64,000 nucleotides of DNA, from positions 434,001-498,000 of the forward strand of contig JAOZHS010000002.1 in the NCBI GenBank assembly GCA_026014745.1, read 5' to 3'. Every line of letters begins with the position of its first letter. Position 1 is the stretch's first letter. The position numbers and the translations under genes are program-made. The notes below the pieces were generated by a model. It saw only the letters and a list, made by a program, of their open reading frames with translations, made no database searches and was not told where the DNA came from. This stretch comes from Candidatus Bathyarchaeota archaeon. Its GTDB lineage: Archaea; Thermoproteota; Bathyarchaeia; Bathyarchaeales; Bathycorpusculaceae. Below are positions 19,806 to 28,998 of this stretch, piece after piece.

Positions 19806-20051
19806 TTAGGCTTCGGGTTCTTCTTCGCCTTTCGCCGCTAGCTTCGCCTTGATCGCTTTCGTGTCAGTAATAACCAGCTTGTATTTGCGGGCTTGCGTGG
19901 AGACGATTTCGTTCTCAAAGAGCTTCTTGAGTGACTTGAACACTTTCTTAGATGGCTCACCAGTTTTGTCCGCTAACTCCTGAAGAGACAAATCTTTGCC
20001 ATCAGCCTGAAGGGTTGCTACAACTTTTTCATCAGTTTTGTTTAGTTTCAT
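19806..20051 (-). CDS. Small winged-helix protein
   Basis: An 81-residue basic protein. Residues 3-65 fit a winged helix-turn-helix: a first helix (TDEKVVATLQ), an HTH (SLQELADKTGEPSKKVFKSLKKLFE) and a short wing (IVSTQARKYKLVIT). The tail is Glu-rich. It is probably a small DNA-binding transcription factor or chromatin protein. Ribosomal protein S25e has a similar fold and size, but I see no specific S25e signature. A TATA box lies at 20117-20126 on the same strand. Confidence 0.75.
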   Translation of the reverse strand: MKLNKTDEKVVATLQADGKDLSLQELADKTGEPSKKVFKSLKKLFENEIVSTQARKYKLVITDTKAIKAKLAAKGEEEPEA

Positions 20052-20116
20052 TTTTCATTACCCCGGACAGTATTGGTACGGTTTGTATTGATGTGAGTTG
20101 GCTAAAGTATTTTACG

Positions 20117-20126
20117 GTATATAGAG
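20117..20126 (-). promoter_or_regulatory. TATA box of the winged-helix gene
   Basis: Minus-strand TCTATATACC, giving a start near 20092 and a leader of about 40 nt. Confidence 0.45.
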
Positions 20127-20313
20127 CTGATTTCTCATAGGCTATTTAGCGACTGAAGTCTTTCTCACGGCATAACCGTTTAAGGGACAAAAGAAAAAGA
20201 GCAATACCAGAGAACCGATTAAGCTGTGGCTAACAACTGGTTACCACAAGCGCTTATTACATACAATAATCTCATTAAAAATGCTTATTTTACAACATAT
20301 TTTGGCGATTAAA

Positions 20314-23300
20314 ATGAAAAATTTTAAAAATATAAAAACCAAGCGAACGCTATATACAGCAATAATCATAATTTTGATTGCCTCACTAATAACAGCCATT
20401 TCACCCAACGTAACGACTGCACAGATGGCAGATAACAGCCTAGGAGTCCCCCACTATTATGGCCCCTACCCCAACTACGCAACCAGTCAACTCCCCACTG
20501 TCACAACCGACCCTAACACCGGAAGCATAACCTCGGTTTCAGGAGGCATCCGAAAATTCATCGATTCTCTGCCGCTAGTAGGCGAAAGCGGCGCAAACAA
20601 CCTTGGCCAATACATACCCGAAGCCGTGGCAGACACAACAACTTACCCCGGATGCGATTACTACGAGATTGCACTCGTAGAATTCACCCAACAAATGCAC
20701 ACAGACCTAACACCAACCACCCTACGCGGATACGTACAGCTTGAAACACCCGCAAATTATGACATAAGCAAACATTATCCACTCAAATACCCCGATGGGT
20801 CAGACATCCTTAAAGTAGACGGTTCACAAGCAATCGCAATAGACCGACCTCGCTACCTCGGCCCCCTAATCACAGCACAAAAAGACGTCCCTACCCGCGT
20901 TACATTCACCAATTTCCTCCCAACAGGTATGGACGGGGACTTGTTTTTACCAGTTGATACAACAGTCATGGGAGCAGGCATGGGACCCATTCCGATGCTA
21001 AACCCTGACGGCTCAATAATGTACAACCCCGATGGAACCATAATGTATGAATCCTACACCCAGAACCGCGCAACAGTACATCTTCATGGCGGAAACACCC
21101 CCTGGATAAGCGATGGAACAGTTCACCAATGGATTACACCTGCTGGAGAAGACACAGTCTACCCCAAAGGAGTAAGTGTACAATATGTTCCCGACATGTG
21201 GTTTGTTAACGGTAATGTGATTCCCGACACTATCGGTCAAACAACTCCCCCTGTTCCAGAAGCATCCAATAATCCAGGAGCAGGCGCCCTCACATTCTAC
21301 TACACTAACCAACAAAGCGCAAGACTACTCTTCTATCACGACCACTCATACGGCATTACCCGTCTAAATGTCTACGCAGGAGAGACAGCGGGATACATAA
21401 TCCGAGACAGCACCGAACAATCATTAATAAATCAAGGCATAATCCCCCAAAACGAAATCCCACTAATCATCCAAGACAAAACGTTCGTTCCCGACACAAC
21501 CACACCCATAACTAACATGTATGGCACATTTGCCTCTCAACTTGCCTTCCAAGACCCCACTTGGGATACAGCGCGATATGGAGGAACAGGAAACCTATGG
21601 TACCCACACGTTTACATGCCAATGCAGAACCCCGGAGACCCCTCGGGACAGAACCAATTCGGCAGATGGCAATACTCCCCATGGTTCTGGCCGCCATATA
21701 CACCCACACATGGACCAGTCGCTAACCCATATTATAACCCACTTGACCCCAACAACCCCATGGAACCAAAACTTATCCCCGGAACCCCCAATCCGTCAAT
21801 GCCCGGAGAAGCCTTCATGGACACACCAGTCATAAATGGCATCGCCTACCCCTATCTGGAAGTACAACCCCAAACCTATCGCTTCCGCATCCTAAACGCT
21901 GCAGATGACCGCGCGTGGAACCTACAATTCTACGTAGCAGACAACACCACCGTAACATTTGATGGCAGAGTTAACACAGAAGTTAAAATGGTTCAAGCTA
22001 GCTACAACTCAACATATCCAGCAGGTTGGCCCACAGATGGTAGAGACGGAGGCGTCCCTGACCCCGCAAACATTGGACCATCATTTATCCAAATTGGCAA
22101 CGAAGCAGGTTTCCTCCCCCGCCCAACAGTTTTGCCAACTCAACCAGTTGATTGGAACTGGAACCAAGGCAATTTCGACTTTGGCGTACTCCTAAAATAC
22201 ACATTACTATTAGGTGCAGCTGAACGCGCTGATGTGCTCGTTGATTTTTCGCAGTTTGCGGGTAAAACACTTATTCTCTATAATGACTGCCCGGCCCCAG
22301 TCCCAGCCAATGATCCTCGACAAGACTACTACACAGATAATCCGGACCAAACGGATTCAGGAGGCGCCCCAAGCACTATCGCAGGCTACGGCTCCAATAC
22401 GCGGACAATAATGCAGATTCGAGTAGCAAATACAACCCCCGCAGCACCTTATGACCTCGATGCATTGAACAAAGCCTTTGCTTCAACAGCGACTACTCAA
22501 GGTGTTTTTGCCGCATCTCAGAAGCCCATCATCGTTCCAGAAACAACGTACAATTCAGCATACAACCAAACCTTTACAAATACCTACGGCACCATCTACG
22601 ATAATTCACTAACCTTTACACCAATCAACTCTGCCACTTCAGTTACAATTCCGCTGCAAAACAAAGCCATACATGACGAAATGGGTGGAGCATTTGAAGT
22701 GGAATATGGTAGAATGTCGGTGATGATGGGTGTAGAGCAGCCAAAATCAACACCCTACACGCAGACCACAATTCTGTATAACTATATGGATTCACCCACC
22801 GAACTCATCAAACCCTCCATAGTCGGAACTCAAATCGGTACATTAGATGACGGAACCCAAATTTGGCGTATCACCCAAAACGGCGTAGACACACACCCAA
22901 TGCATTGGCACATGTTTGACGTACAGTTAATTAACAGAGTAGGATGGGACAATCTTATTCGACCGCCAGACGCAAATGAACTCGGCTGGAAAGAGACAAT
23001 CCGAGTTAACCCACTTCAAGACATCTATATTGCATTGCGACCAATCGTTCCCGACCTACCATTCGATTTACCTAACAGTATTCGCCCAATGGACCCCACG
23101 CTACCTCTTGGAGCCACCATAAAGACCAGCACGTTCATAATGGACCCCACCGGTCAACCTATCACTGAAATAAATAATGAAATCAACTTTGGCTGGGAAT
23201 ACATGTGGCATTGCCATATGTTAGCCCATGAAGAAATGGATGCAATGAGACCCATCGCTTTAGCGGTTCCACCAAAAGCGCCATCAGATTTGAGTGTAAT

Positions 23301-24159
23301 AGGTTTCGGAAACAGAGCAACCTTAACATGGAAAGACAATGCACTTAGCGAAACAGGCTTCACGATACAGCGTGCAAATGACGCAAACTTCGTCACTGCA
23401 ATAACACTGGCGACTGTTGGAGCAGGCACCACCACCTATATTGATACCACGATCAGCCCAAGAACTGCATACTACTACAGGGTACAAGCAAACAATTTGG
23501 TCGGCGACACAACAGTATATACCGGAGCAAATGGCTTCCCAACTCTGCAGGCAAATTCAGGATGGTCAAACACTGCTGTTCTCAATGGACCAACACCTCC
23601 CAATGCACCATCAGATCTCAGAGTCACTAATGTTGCCGCTAACAGAATCAGTCTAGCATGGACAGATAACTCGTTCAACGAATTAGGTTTCATAATTCAG
23701 GTGGCGACCGACAGCGCATTTACACAGAATGTACGAACCTTTTCTGTTCGGGCAGGCGTAACGACATTTACCGATACCGGTGTTACAGTCAACAGACAGT
23801 ACTACTATAGAGTGTTAGCGTACAATGCTGCAGGAAATTCAGCGTGGTCCAATGTAGTCAATCCCTCCACCAATCCACCAACCGCGCCCTCCAATTTAGC
23901 TGCCTCAAATATAGCGCGAAGAAGCGTAACTTTAAGCTGGACAGTCAATTCTAACAATCAAAACGGCTTCACTATTCAAAGAGCCACTAATGCAGCTTTT
24001 ACTGCAAACGTAAGAACCTTCAGTGTCGCAGCAGACACCAACGTCTACCTTAACAATGCACTTACACCAAACACCCTATACTATTATCGTGTTCAAGCCT
24101 ACAATGGAATTGGTTCTTCATCGTGGTCAAATGTGATCTCTGTAAGAACAATACCCTAA
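20314..24159 (+). CDS. Secreted CotA-like multicopper oxidase with three FN3 domains
   Basis: A 1,281-residue exported protein. The signal peptide is residues 8-35; ATG 20314 is preferred over 20281 because it puts the basic stretch directly before the hydrophobic core. Copper motifs: HLHG (H256, H258), HDH (H342, H344), HPxHxH (H861, H864, H866) and HCHxxxH (H966, C967, H968, H972). These are the T1 and T2/T3 sites of a laccase or bilirubin-oxidase-like enzyme that couples substrate oxidation to O2 reduction. The T1 axial position that is Met in CotA is Ala977. Three fibronectin type III domains (about 990-1281) probably hold it to the surface. A terminator hairpin follows. Confidence 0.92.
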   Translation: MKNFKNIKTKRTLYTAIIIILIASLITAISPNVTTAQMADNSLGVPHYYGPYPNYATSQLPTVTTDPNTGSITSVSGGIRKFIDSLPLVGESGANNLGQYIPEAVADTTTYPGCDYYEIALVEFTQQMHTDLTPTTLRGYVQLETPANYDISKHYPLKYPDGSDILKVDGSQAIAIDRPRYLGPLITAQKDVPTRVTFTNFLPTGMDGDLFLPVDTTVMGAGMGPIPMLNPDGSIMYNPDGTIMYESYTQNRATVHLHGGNTPWISDGTVHQWITPAGEDTVYPKGVSVQYVPDMWFVNGNVIPDTIGQTTPPVPEASNNPGAGALTFYYTNQQSARLLFYHDHSYGITRLNVYAGETAGYIIRDSTEQSLINQGIIPQNEIPLIIQDKTFVPDTTTPITNMYGTFASQLAFQDPTWDTARYGGTGNLWYPHVYMPMQNPGDPSGQNQFGRWQYSPWFWPPYTPTHGPVANPYYNPLDPNNPMEPKLIPGTPNPSMPGEAFMDTPVINGIAYPYLEVQPQTYRFRILNAADDRAWNLQFYVADNTTVTFDGRVNTEVKMVQASYNSTYPAGWPTDGRDGGVPDPANIGPSFIQIGNEAGFLPRPTVLPTQPVDWNWNQGNFDFGVLLKYTLLLGAAERADVLVDFSQFAGKTLILYNDCPAPVPANDPRQDYYTDNPDQTDSGGAPSTIAGYGSNTRTIMQIRVANTTPAAPYDLDALNKAFASTATTQGVFAASQKPIIVPETTYNSAYNQTFTNTYGTIYDNSLTFTPINSATSVTIPLQNKAIHDEMGGAFEVEYGRMSVMMGVEQPKSTPYTQTTILYNYMDSPTELIKPSIVGTQIGTLDDGTQIWRITQNGVDTHPMHWHMFDVQLINRVGWDNLIRPPDANELGWKETIRVNPLQDIYIALRPIVPDLPFDLPNSIRPMDPTLPLGATIKTSTFIMDPTGQPITEINNEINFGWEYMWHCHMLAHEEMDAMRPIALAVPPKAPSDLSVIGFGNRATLTWKDNALSETGFTIQRANDANFVTAITLATVGAGTTTYIDTTISPRTAYYYRVQANNLVGDTTVYTGANGFPTLQANSGWSNTAVLNGPTPPNAPSDLRVTNVAANRISLAWTDNSFNELGFIIQVATDSAFTQNVRTFSVRAGVTTFTDTGVTVNRQYYYRVLAYNAAGNSAWSNVVNPSTNPPTAPSNLAASNIARRSVTLSWTVNSNNQNGFTIQRATNAAFTANVRTFSVAADTNVYLNNALTPNTLYYYRVQAYNGIGSSSWSNVISVRTIP

Positions 24160-24191
24160 GTTTAGGAACCACTCCTAAACTCCCCTTTTTT
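24160..24191 (+). terminator. Hairpin plus oligo-T after the oxidase gene
   Basis: GTTTAGGA (24160-24167) and TCCTAAAC (24173-24180) make a perfect 8-bp stem with a 5-nt loop, followed by TCCCC and six T (24186-24191). It may reduce, rather than stop, expression of the next gene. Confidence 0.7.
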
Positions 24192-24214
24192 AATTAACAA
24201 ATGGAGACAAAAAA

Positions 24215-24844
24215 ATGAATAAAAAACACAAGAAAATCATAATCACAAGTATCATCATCACGTTAACAGTTAGTCCGATGCTTTTACTAAATTATCTTTT
24301 GACAGCAGATTCCACACCAACCATCACCTTTACCTTCGACAATGGTCAACCGATTCTGACAACAAAACAGAATACCCCAATAATCCAAACAGTGGATAAC
24401 CTGACACTGTTAATCAGTTCCCCCAATGATAAAAAAAGCCCCGCTTTTTCAATACAAAGCTATGAAACCACATTTGTTCGCTTATCCCAATTCTCAGGTA
24501 ACTACCTCTTTGACAATAAACCAACCTCAGAAGCACTAACTCTACAATTTGACCAATGTTTGTGCAGCATACAATTAACATTCGCCACGATCGAATATTG
24601 TGGCGGAGAAGGCACTAATCCCAGCAGAATTACACTTACAGCATATAGAGACACCATGGATTCAACACCTATTGGAGAAAACAGCGCAGAAGGCGTCTTC
24701 GGAGTCGACGCATATCCTCAAGGCACACTTACGTTTGATTCAACCACACCATTCAATGTATTAAAAGTAGAATTGCCCATTCAGGGACCAGATAAAGCCA
24801 AAGACTTCTATATAGACAACATCAGTGTTCGCATCGTAGCATAA
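24215..24844 (+). CDS. Secreted beta-rich protein of unknown function
   Basis: A 209-residue protein with a signal peptide (residues 8-30) and a mature part of alternating strands (TITFTFDNG, LTLQFDQ, TLTFDST, FYIDNISVRI). The last motif resembles the end of lectin-like jelly-roll domains seen in PEP-CTERM proteins. Two Cys close together (FDQCLCSIQ) and a third nearby may form a disulfide or metal site. It is 55 bp after the oxidase gene and exported like it, so the two may act together. Confidence 0.75.
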   Translation: MNKKHKKIIITSIIITLTVSPMLLLNYLLTADSTPTITFTFDNGQPILTTKQNTPIIQTVDNLTLLISSPNDKKSPAFSIQSYETTFVRLSQFSGNYLFDNKPTSEALTLQFDQCLCSIQLTFATIEYCGGEGTNPSRITLTAYRDTMDSTPIGENSAEGVFGVDAYPQGTLTFDSTTPFNVLKVELPIQGPDKAKDFYIDNISVRIVA

Positions 24845-24924
24845 AATCGGCAAAAAAACGGAAGCATCACAGGGTTTAGTAGTAAACTGTTTTCTATTCA
24901 CAATAAATTTTAGGCTTCGGACTT

Positions 24925-25137
24925 TCAATCCGTTTTCTGAGCTTCATCAGTTTTAAGGGCAGCTTTCTTTTCCGGCGCCACCTTGAGCCCATGGTACTCG
25001 TACATGATGCGGAGCGCGTCACGGATGGCTTCGTTGCGGCTGTTATAGACCCCTTTCTCGATTAGGGTGTTTAGAAGGTCAAGGTAACGTTTAGTTAATC
25101 GGATAGTTATTCGTTCTCGTTTGTTTCCATCGGACAC
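24925..25137 (-). CDS. Ribbon-helix-helix (CopG/NikR-type) regulator
   Basis: A 70-residue protein. Residues 8-50 give the RHH fold: the DNA-contacting strand ERITIRLTK, then helix A (RYLDLLNTLIEKG) and helix B (NSRNEAIRDALRIMY). It would bind DNA as a dimer. The charged tail has no known effector domain. It is a single gene of unknown target. Confidence 0.88.
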   Translation of the reverse strand: MSDGNKRERITIRLTKRYLDLLNTLIEKGVYNSRNEAIRDALRIMYEYHGLKVAPEKKAALKTDEAQKTD

Positions 25138-25308
25138 GGATTCATCGCCAACAGAGATTAATTTAGGTGTACGAATGGTACATCTCTATGTACCCACTAC
25201 GCACCCACGATATAAGTTCTTGGCAGACACCAAGACACCATTTATCTGCCACTACAGGGGGCGCCAAATAAACCTTACCGCTAAAGAAGACAAAAATTCG
25301 GGGCTTCC

Positions 25309-25926
25309 TTAACGAAAAGTGCCCATTATCACTCGGTACCCACTTTCCCTTGATAGAATCGTGCAGTTGCCGAAGGTTTTTTCAAAAAGGGCAGGGAGGG
25401 CTTTGGCGCCGATTTTGCTGCGAATCACCATCTGGAATGTGCCGTTAGTTGCCAATACTTTGGGCGCCTGTGATATTATTGCTTTGACTGTATCCATACC
25501 CGCACTTACTGGCGGATTGGACAGAACACAGTTGAAGAGTGTGCCTTCCACGGGTTCGTATAGGTAACCATACTTTACTTCGGCATTAGAAATCCGATTG
25601 GCGGATAGGTTCTGTTTAGCTAAGCGTACCGCGCGGATGTTTACGTCTGTTAGTACGACGTGGAGTTGGGGGTTTGTGGCGGCTGCCACGATGCCTACGG
25701 CGCCATATCCGCATCCGATGTCGAGCACGTTGCCGGTTTTTGGTAGAACCATGGCTTCGATTAGGATTTGGGTGCCGTTGTCGATTTTGCGTTTGGAGAA
25801 TACGCTTGAGGAGGTTAAGAACTGGAAGTTTTTGCCGAGGAGGTTAGCTTTGATTATGCCGAATTGGTCGTTGCATTTGGGGGCTGAGGTGAAGTAGTGT
25901 TCAGTGGGTTTTGGGGGTTTGGTCAT
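25309..25926 (-). CDS. RsmC-like class I methyltransferase
   Basis: A 205-residue methyltransferase. The SAM-binding motif I is VLDIGCGYGAVG (about residues 68-79), and motif IV is SNPPVSAG, typical of enzymes that methylate exocyclic amino groups of bases, as in RsmC (16S m2G). ATG 25926 is chosen, because it overlaps the end of cbf5 by 26 bp and gives the usual N-terminus; upstream residues do not match the family. It is translationally coupled to the pseudouridine synthase, so RNA modification is the likely role. Confidence 0.87.
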   Translation of the reverse strand: MTKPPKPTEHYFTSAPKCNDQFGIIKANLLGKNFQFLTSSSVFSKRKIDNGTQILIEAMVLPKTGNVLDIGCGYGAVGIVAAATNPQLHVVLTDVNIRAVRLAKQNLSANRISNAEVKYGYLYEPVEGTLFNCVLSNPPVSAGMDTVKAIISQAPKVLATNGTFQMVIRSKIGAKALPALFEKTFGNCTILSRESGYRVIMGTFR

Positions 25927-26962
25927 GGGGTTTTTCACTGCCCGTCTTCCAAACTTTCGGGTAAGTTCCTCGGGGCATAAGCACCCGCGCCAAAGATGCA
26001 GCCTCGCCATGGTTCAAGTCAAGGATTTCTTGGGTTGAGAGGGTTGCTTTTCCCAGCGCGATTACTTCGCCTTTGAGGGTAAAGATTGCGACCATGGAGG
26101 TTTTTTCTATGCCGCTATCGACCGATAGAATGCCTGGGATGGTGAGGTTGGCGCCGTGGCAGAGGGCGTCAACAGCAGAGTCGCGGACAACGATTTTGGG
26201 GAGTTGCGCCAACGCGTTTTCCATGGGTTCAATAAATTTATGCAGATAAGCAGGGTCCTTGGTGGTTTGGTACTGGCTGAAGTAGTAGGCAACGTCGTGT
26301 AGGGTGACGCATTTTGGGCTGGATTCCATGAAGGGTCCTGCGCGGCTACGGCGGAGTTCTTGCATGTGTGCGCCAACGCCAAGGACTTCTCCGATGTCGA
26401 AGCATAATTTGCGGATGTAGGTTCCGCCTTCGCATGCGACTTTGAACAGCACGTTGCGACCATCACGTTCGAGGTAATCGATGTAGTAGATGCGGCGGGT
26501 GCGGATTTGTCGTTTGACCGCAGAACGGAGGGGTGGGCGTTGGTAGATTTCGTCTTCAAACTGGCTAAGAACATAGCGGATTTGGGATTCGTCCACGTCG
26601 CCGTGGAGTTTAAGCACGCAGACGTATTCTTTGCCGCTGTATAGGAGGGCTTGAACCATTTTTGTGGCGTCTTCAAGTGTGATGGGTAAGACGCCTGTGA
26701 CTTTGGGGTCGAGGGTTCCGCCGTGTCCGATGGTTGGGATTTGGAGGATTCTTTTGGTCCATGCAGCGACCTCGTGGCTTGTTGGGCCAGCGGGTTTGTC
26801 GAGGTTAATGGTGCCAAATTGGATGATTTGATTGGGTGAGCGCTCCGCTGGTTTGCAGCCGTAACGCGGGTCAGTTGAGTCTTCGGCTTTTATGCGGGTT
26901 TCACGTTTGGTTTCCCAAGGCGGAAGGGTTCGAGGCACAGGATAGCTTCTCCTACCAGACAA
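25901..26962 (-). CDS. cbf5: H/ACA RNP pseudouridine synthase Cbf5
   Basis: A 353-residue TruB-family enzyme, the catalytic subunit of archaeal H/ACA ribonucleoprotein, which makes pseudouridine in rRNA under guide-RNA control. The catalytic Asp is D85 in GGTLDPKVTGVLP. The thumb and YIRKLCFDIG regions follow, and a PUA domain (about 255-335) binds the ACA box. The start is TTG. It lies 40 bp after rpl14e, a common archaeal order, and overlaps the methyltransferase gene. Confidence 0.96.
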   Translation of the reverse strand: MSGRRSYPVPRTLPPWETKRETRIKAEDSTDPRYGCKPAERSPNQIIQFGTINLDKPAGPTSHEVAAWTKRILQIPTIGHGGTLDPKVTGVLPITLEDATKMVQALLYSGKEYVCVLKLHGDVDESQIRYVLSQFEDEIYQRPPLRSAVKRQIRTRRIYYIDYLERDGRNVLFKVACEGGTYIRKLCFDIGEVLGVGAHMQELRRSRAGPFMESSPKCVTLHDVAYYFSQYQTTKDPAYLHKFIEPMENALAQLPKIVVRDSAVDALCHGANLTIPGILSVDSGIEKTSMVAIFTLKGEVIALGKATLSTQEILDLNHGEAASLARVLMPRGTYPKVWKTGSEKPHDQTPKTH

Positions 26963-27002
26963 AAAGAAAGTGAAGTAATTAAAGGTTAAAACACGAAGGG
27001 GT

Positions 27003-27272
27003 TTACTCGTCTTCGGTCATGGCTTCAGTTAAGCCTTGAGCCTGCAGAGCAGAGGCAACATCATCGTCAGAGGCGCCACGTTTAATGTCGAGCTTCTCTG
27101 GCAGCGGCATAACATGGCCAATGTTGACGCGGCGGCGTTTAATGCCAGTAACCTTTTTGGGTCCGGTAACTAATACGAAGCTTTTATCCATGACGTCAAT
27201 GATGACACATTTACTGCCGGCTTCACGACCAGCCACTTTAATGCAAATTCTACCGACTTCAATAGCGGGCAT
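27003..27272 (-). CDS. rpl14e: 50S ribosomal protein L14e
   Basis: An 89-residue SH3-like (KOW-type) protein of the large subunit, found in archaea and eukaryotes. The VGRICIKVAGREAGSKCVIID start and the RRRVNIGHVMPLP stretch are typical. ATG 27272 follows AGGAGAACT, a good ribosome site. The longer frame starting at 27305 would begin upstream of the expected transcript start set by the TATA box at 27311-27319. First gene of the rpl14e-cbf5-methyltransferase operon. Confidence 0.94.
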   Translation of the reverse strand: MPAIEVGRICIKVAGREAGSKCVIIDVMDKSFVLVTGPKKVTGIKRRRVNIGHVMPLPEKLDIKRGASDDDVASALQAQGLTEAMTEDE

Positions 27273-27310
27273 GTTTAGAGTTCTCCTAAAAAGCAATACT
27301 ACCATCGGGA

Positions 27311-27319
27311 AATATAAAG
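27311..27319 (-). promoter_or_regulatory. TATA box of the rpl14e-cbf5 operon
   Basis: Minus-strand CTTTATATT, about 40 bp before the L14e ATG. Confidence 0.55.
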
Positions 27320-27429
27320 CCTAACACTACGCTAACCAGAAAAACGGCGAAACCCACAGCTCAATAGGCAACATAAGGCTATCGGGATAGGACAGTTGGA
27401 GGTACCTACCGCTCACTTATTTTTGGCGA

Positions 27430-27775
27430 GGATTTCTACTGGTTTTCAACATGCTAATGAGCTGTTTCTGCGTCAATAGTGACCTACCCCCCTTAGGTTT
27501 CTGCATAGAACCACTAATAGGCTCCAAATATGCCCGCTTAGCCCCTCCCCTCTATCGTTTCTGCATAGATTGGATATTAGCATCCAAATAAACCCCAAAT
27601 CGGTTAGTTGACAGCAAAGCAAACAGCAGAAAAAGATGTCTACAGAGGGTTTTGTTGAATTTGTGTGCTGGGTGCTCTGATGTAGGGAACCAAGGGGAAA
27701 ACCTTTGAGGAGATACCCTACCTCTGGAGGCAATGTGTTTCGAGAGCTTCTTCAGAGCACCTTTCAGCCGATTGT
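27430..27775 (-). ncRNA. Candidate structured non-coding RNA region
   Basis: A 640-bp gap between rpl14e and a TrmB gene holds no credible frame but many strong helices. GGTGCTCTGA (27671-27680) pairs perfectly with TCAGAGCACC (27752-27761) and encloses a second stem, GTAGGG/CCCTAC (27682-27687 with 27716-27721). TTGGAT/ATCCAA (27570-27587) follows. A further helix, CTCTAT with ATAGAA (27550-27555 with 27505-27510), encloses AGCCC with AGGCT. GCAGAAAC occurs three times on the minus strand. A TATA-like TTATAC (27798-27803) would start a minus-strand RNA near 27775. Identity is unknown; the strand is inferred. Confidence 0.4.
27443..27497 (-). repeat. Copy 2 of a 55-nt conserved element
   Basis: Minus-strand sequence identical at 47 of 55 positions, without gaps, to 15287-15341. 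Its left edge folds as ACCTA-AGGGGGG-TAGGT. Next to it, 27481-27540 and 27541-27600 are partly alike in the same 60-nt register (shared TTTCTGCATAGA and TCCAAATA), so the area is internally repetitive. Confidence 0.7.
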
Positions 27776-27912
27776 TTGGTCAAAATCTTTTGCCTCATGT
27801 ATAACGATAGGCGCTGTTTTGCCTACATATCAAATTGGATGCGGTTTTCCGCAGACAAAAAACTCTATTGATAAAAAAATCCTAAACTTTTTTTAAAAAA
27901 TAAAGCATCATA

Positions 27913-28833
27913 TCAGCTTGTTCGTGCCCAAGTGGTGTCGAAGTAGATTTGGCAAAGGGCAACCAGAGCAGGGTTAGTGGTCCACAAGTCAGGTCCTTTT
28001 GTTAAGTGTATGTTGGGGTCTAACGCAATCGAGGCGGAGACTCCATCGAAAATGATTATGGCAGCAACGGACGAGTTGGGCGTTGTTTTTAGTTCAAAAT
28101 TTGGGTATTTTTGTAGAGTACTGTTGACCCATTTGGGGTTTGAACAGTTAGGCGGTTTATCCGTCAGTATTCGCACTACCACGCCTCGTTTAAGGGCCTC
28201 TTTTAAAAGAACCTCGAAAAGAAAACACGCTTTTTTAAAACGCCCCCAGCTAGTAACCATTTCAAACCTTTGCTCAGTCTCAGATAGGGCGTTTTGATAT
28301 TTTTTGGATAGGTTGCCTTCGCAGATTTCACCAAAAGAGGGCCTAACAATAACAGAGGGTAACTGCTCGGTTTGGTTGAACTTTTTGGATAGGTTTTTTA
28401 CTTTTTGGGTTAGGTGTGTCAGGTCAATTGTTTTCTGGTTTAGCAGTATCGCTAAGCCTTCTGAGACGGGTACAGCGGTATAAGTTGTGGGTAACGTAAC
28501 GTTTTGCCTAACTAAGCCCAACAGTCGCAGATCATCAAGTAAAGGATAAACCTCTTGGCGATTAATTACGGCTAATTTCGCAATCGTACGCGCCCTAGCC
28601 TCGCCACACCTCAGAAGGGCCAAATAGACATGCGCCTGCCTACTAGAAAGACCTAAACCAATTAATGTATCCACATCTTCGATGCTAATTCGCGGTTTAT
28701 CGGTATAAATGGGGATGATTTGGGCAGATTGTAAGTCGACGCTTAAAGATTGAAAATCGCAGTCTGTTTCTTCGGGTTCTTTGGCATTATGAATAGCAAA
28801 ATCGGTCAACCGACTTTTTTTCCGAGTACGCAT
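27913..28833 (-). CDS. TrmB-family transcriptional regulator
   Basis: A 306-residue protein. Residues 50-125 form the TrmB winged helix (LIGLGLSSRQAHVYLALLRCG then IAKLAVINRQEVYPLLDDLRLLGLV). A coiled-coil stretch (about 125-150) and a C-terminal effector-like domain follow. TrmB proteins control sugar or membrane-related genes, acting as repressors or activators. It is divergent from a second TrmB gene and shares a palindromic intergenic region with it. The 45-residue N-terminal extension lacks a known motif. Confidence 0.9.
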   Translation of the reverse strand: MRTRKKSRLTDFAIHNAKEPEETDCDFQSLSVDLQSAQIIPIYTDKPRISIEDVDTLIGLGLSSRQAHVYLALLRCGEARARTIAKLAVINRQEVYPLLDDLRLLGLVRQNVTLPTTYTAVPVSEGLAILLNQKTIDLTHLTQKVKNLSKKFNQTEQLPSVIVRPSFGEICEGNLSKKYQNALSETEQRFEMVTSWGRFKKACFLFEVLLKEALKRGVVVRILTDKPPNCSNPKWVNSTLQKYPNFELKTTPNSSVAAIIIFDGVSASIALDPNIHLTKGPDLWTTNPALVALCQIYFDTTWARTS

Positions 28834-28881
28834 TTAGCTATTATTTCGGAATTTTACCTTTTAAATCGCTGTGATGGATAA

Positions 28882-28903
28882 ACTATACATACGATAGTAT
28901 AGT
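28882..28903. promoter_or_regulatory. Palindromic operator between two TrmB genes
   Basis: ACTATAC (28882-28888) and GTATAGT (28897-28903), a perfect 7-bp inverted repeat with an 8-nt spacer (22 bp in all), as expected for a dimeric regulator. It lies between two divergent TrmB genes. Confidence 0.55.
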
Positions 28904-28998
28904 AAACAAATGCAAATACATTAAGCGGTTTAGACTATTTTAGTAAAATAATTAAAGGTTAATACGTACTATGAAAAAAACTAAGACGGTCACCAATA

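Noticed and set aside
19806-20051. Ribosomal protein S25e as the identity of the winged-helix protein
   Set aside because: Fold and size fit, but I see no S25e-specific sequence; left as a generic winged helix.
27430-27775. RNase P RNA or SRP RNA as identity of the structured region
   Set aside because: I could not find the conserved RNase P CR-I/CR-V or the SRP helix-8 motifs. A covariance search would decide.
27473-27896. Short frames on both strands in the rpl14e-TrmB gap
   Set aside because: No start context and the stretch is explained by RNA-like helices and repeats.
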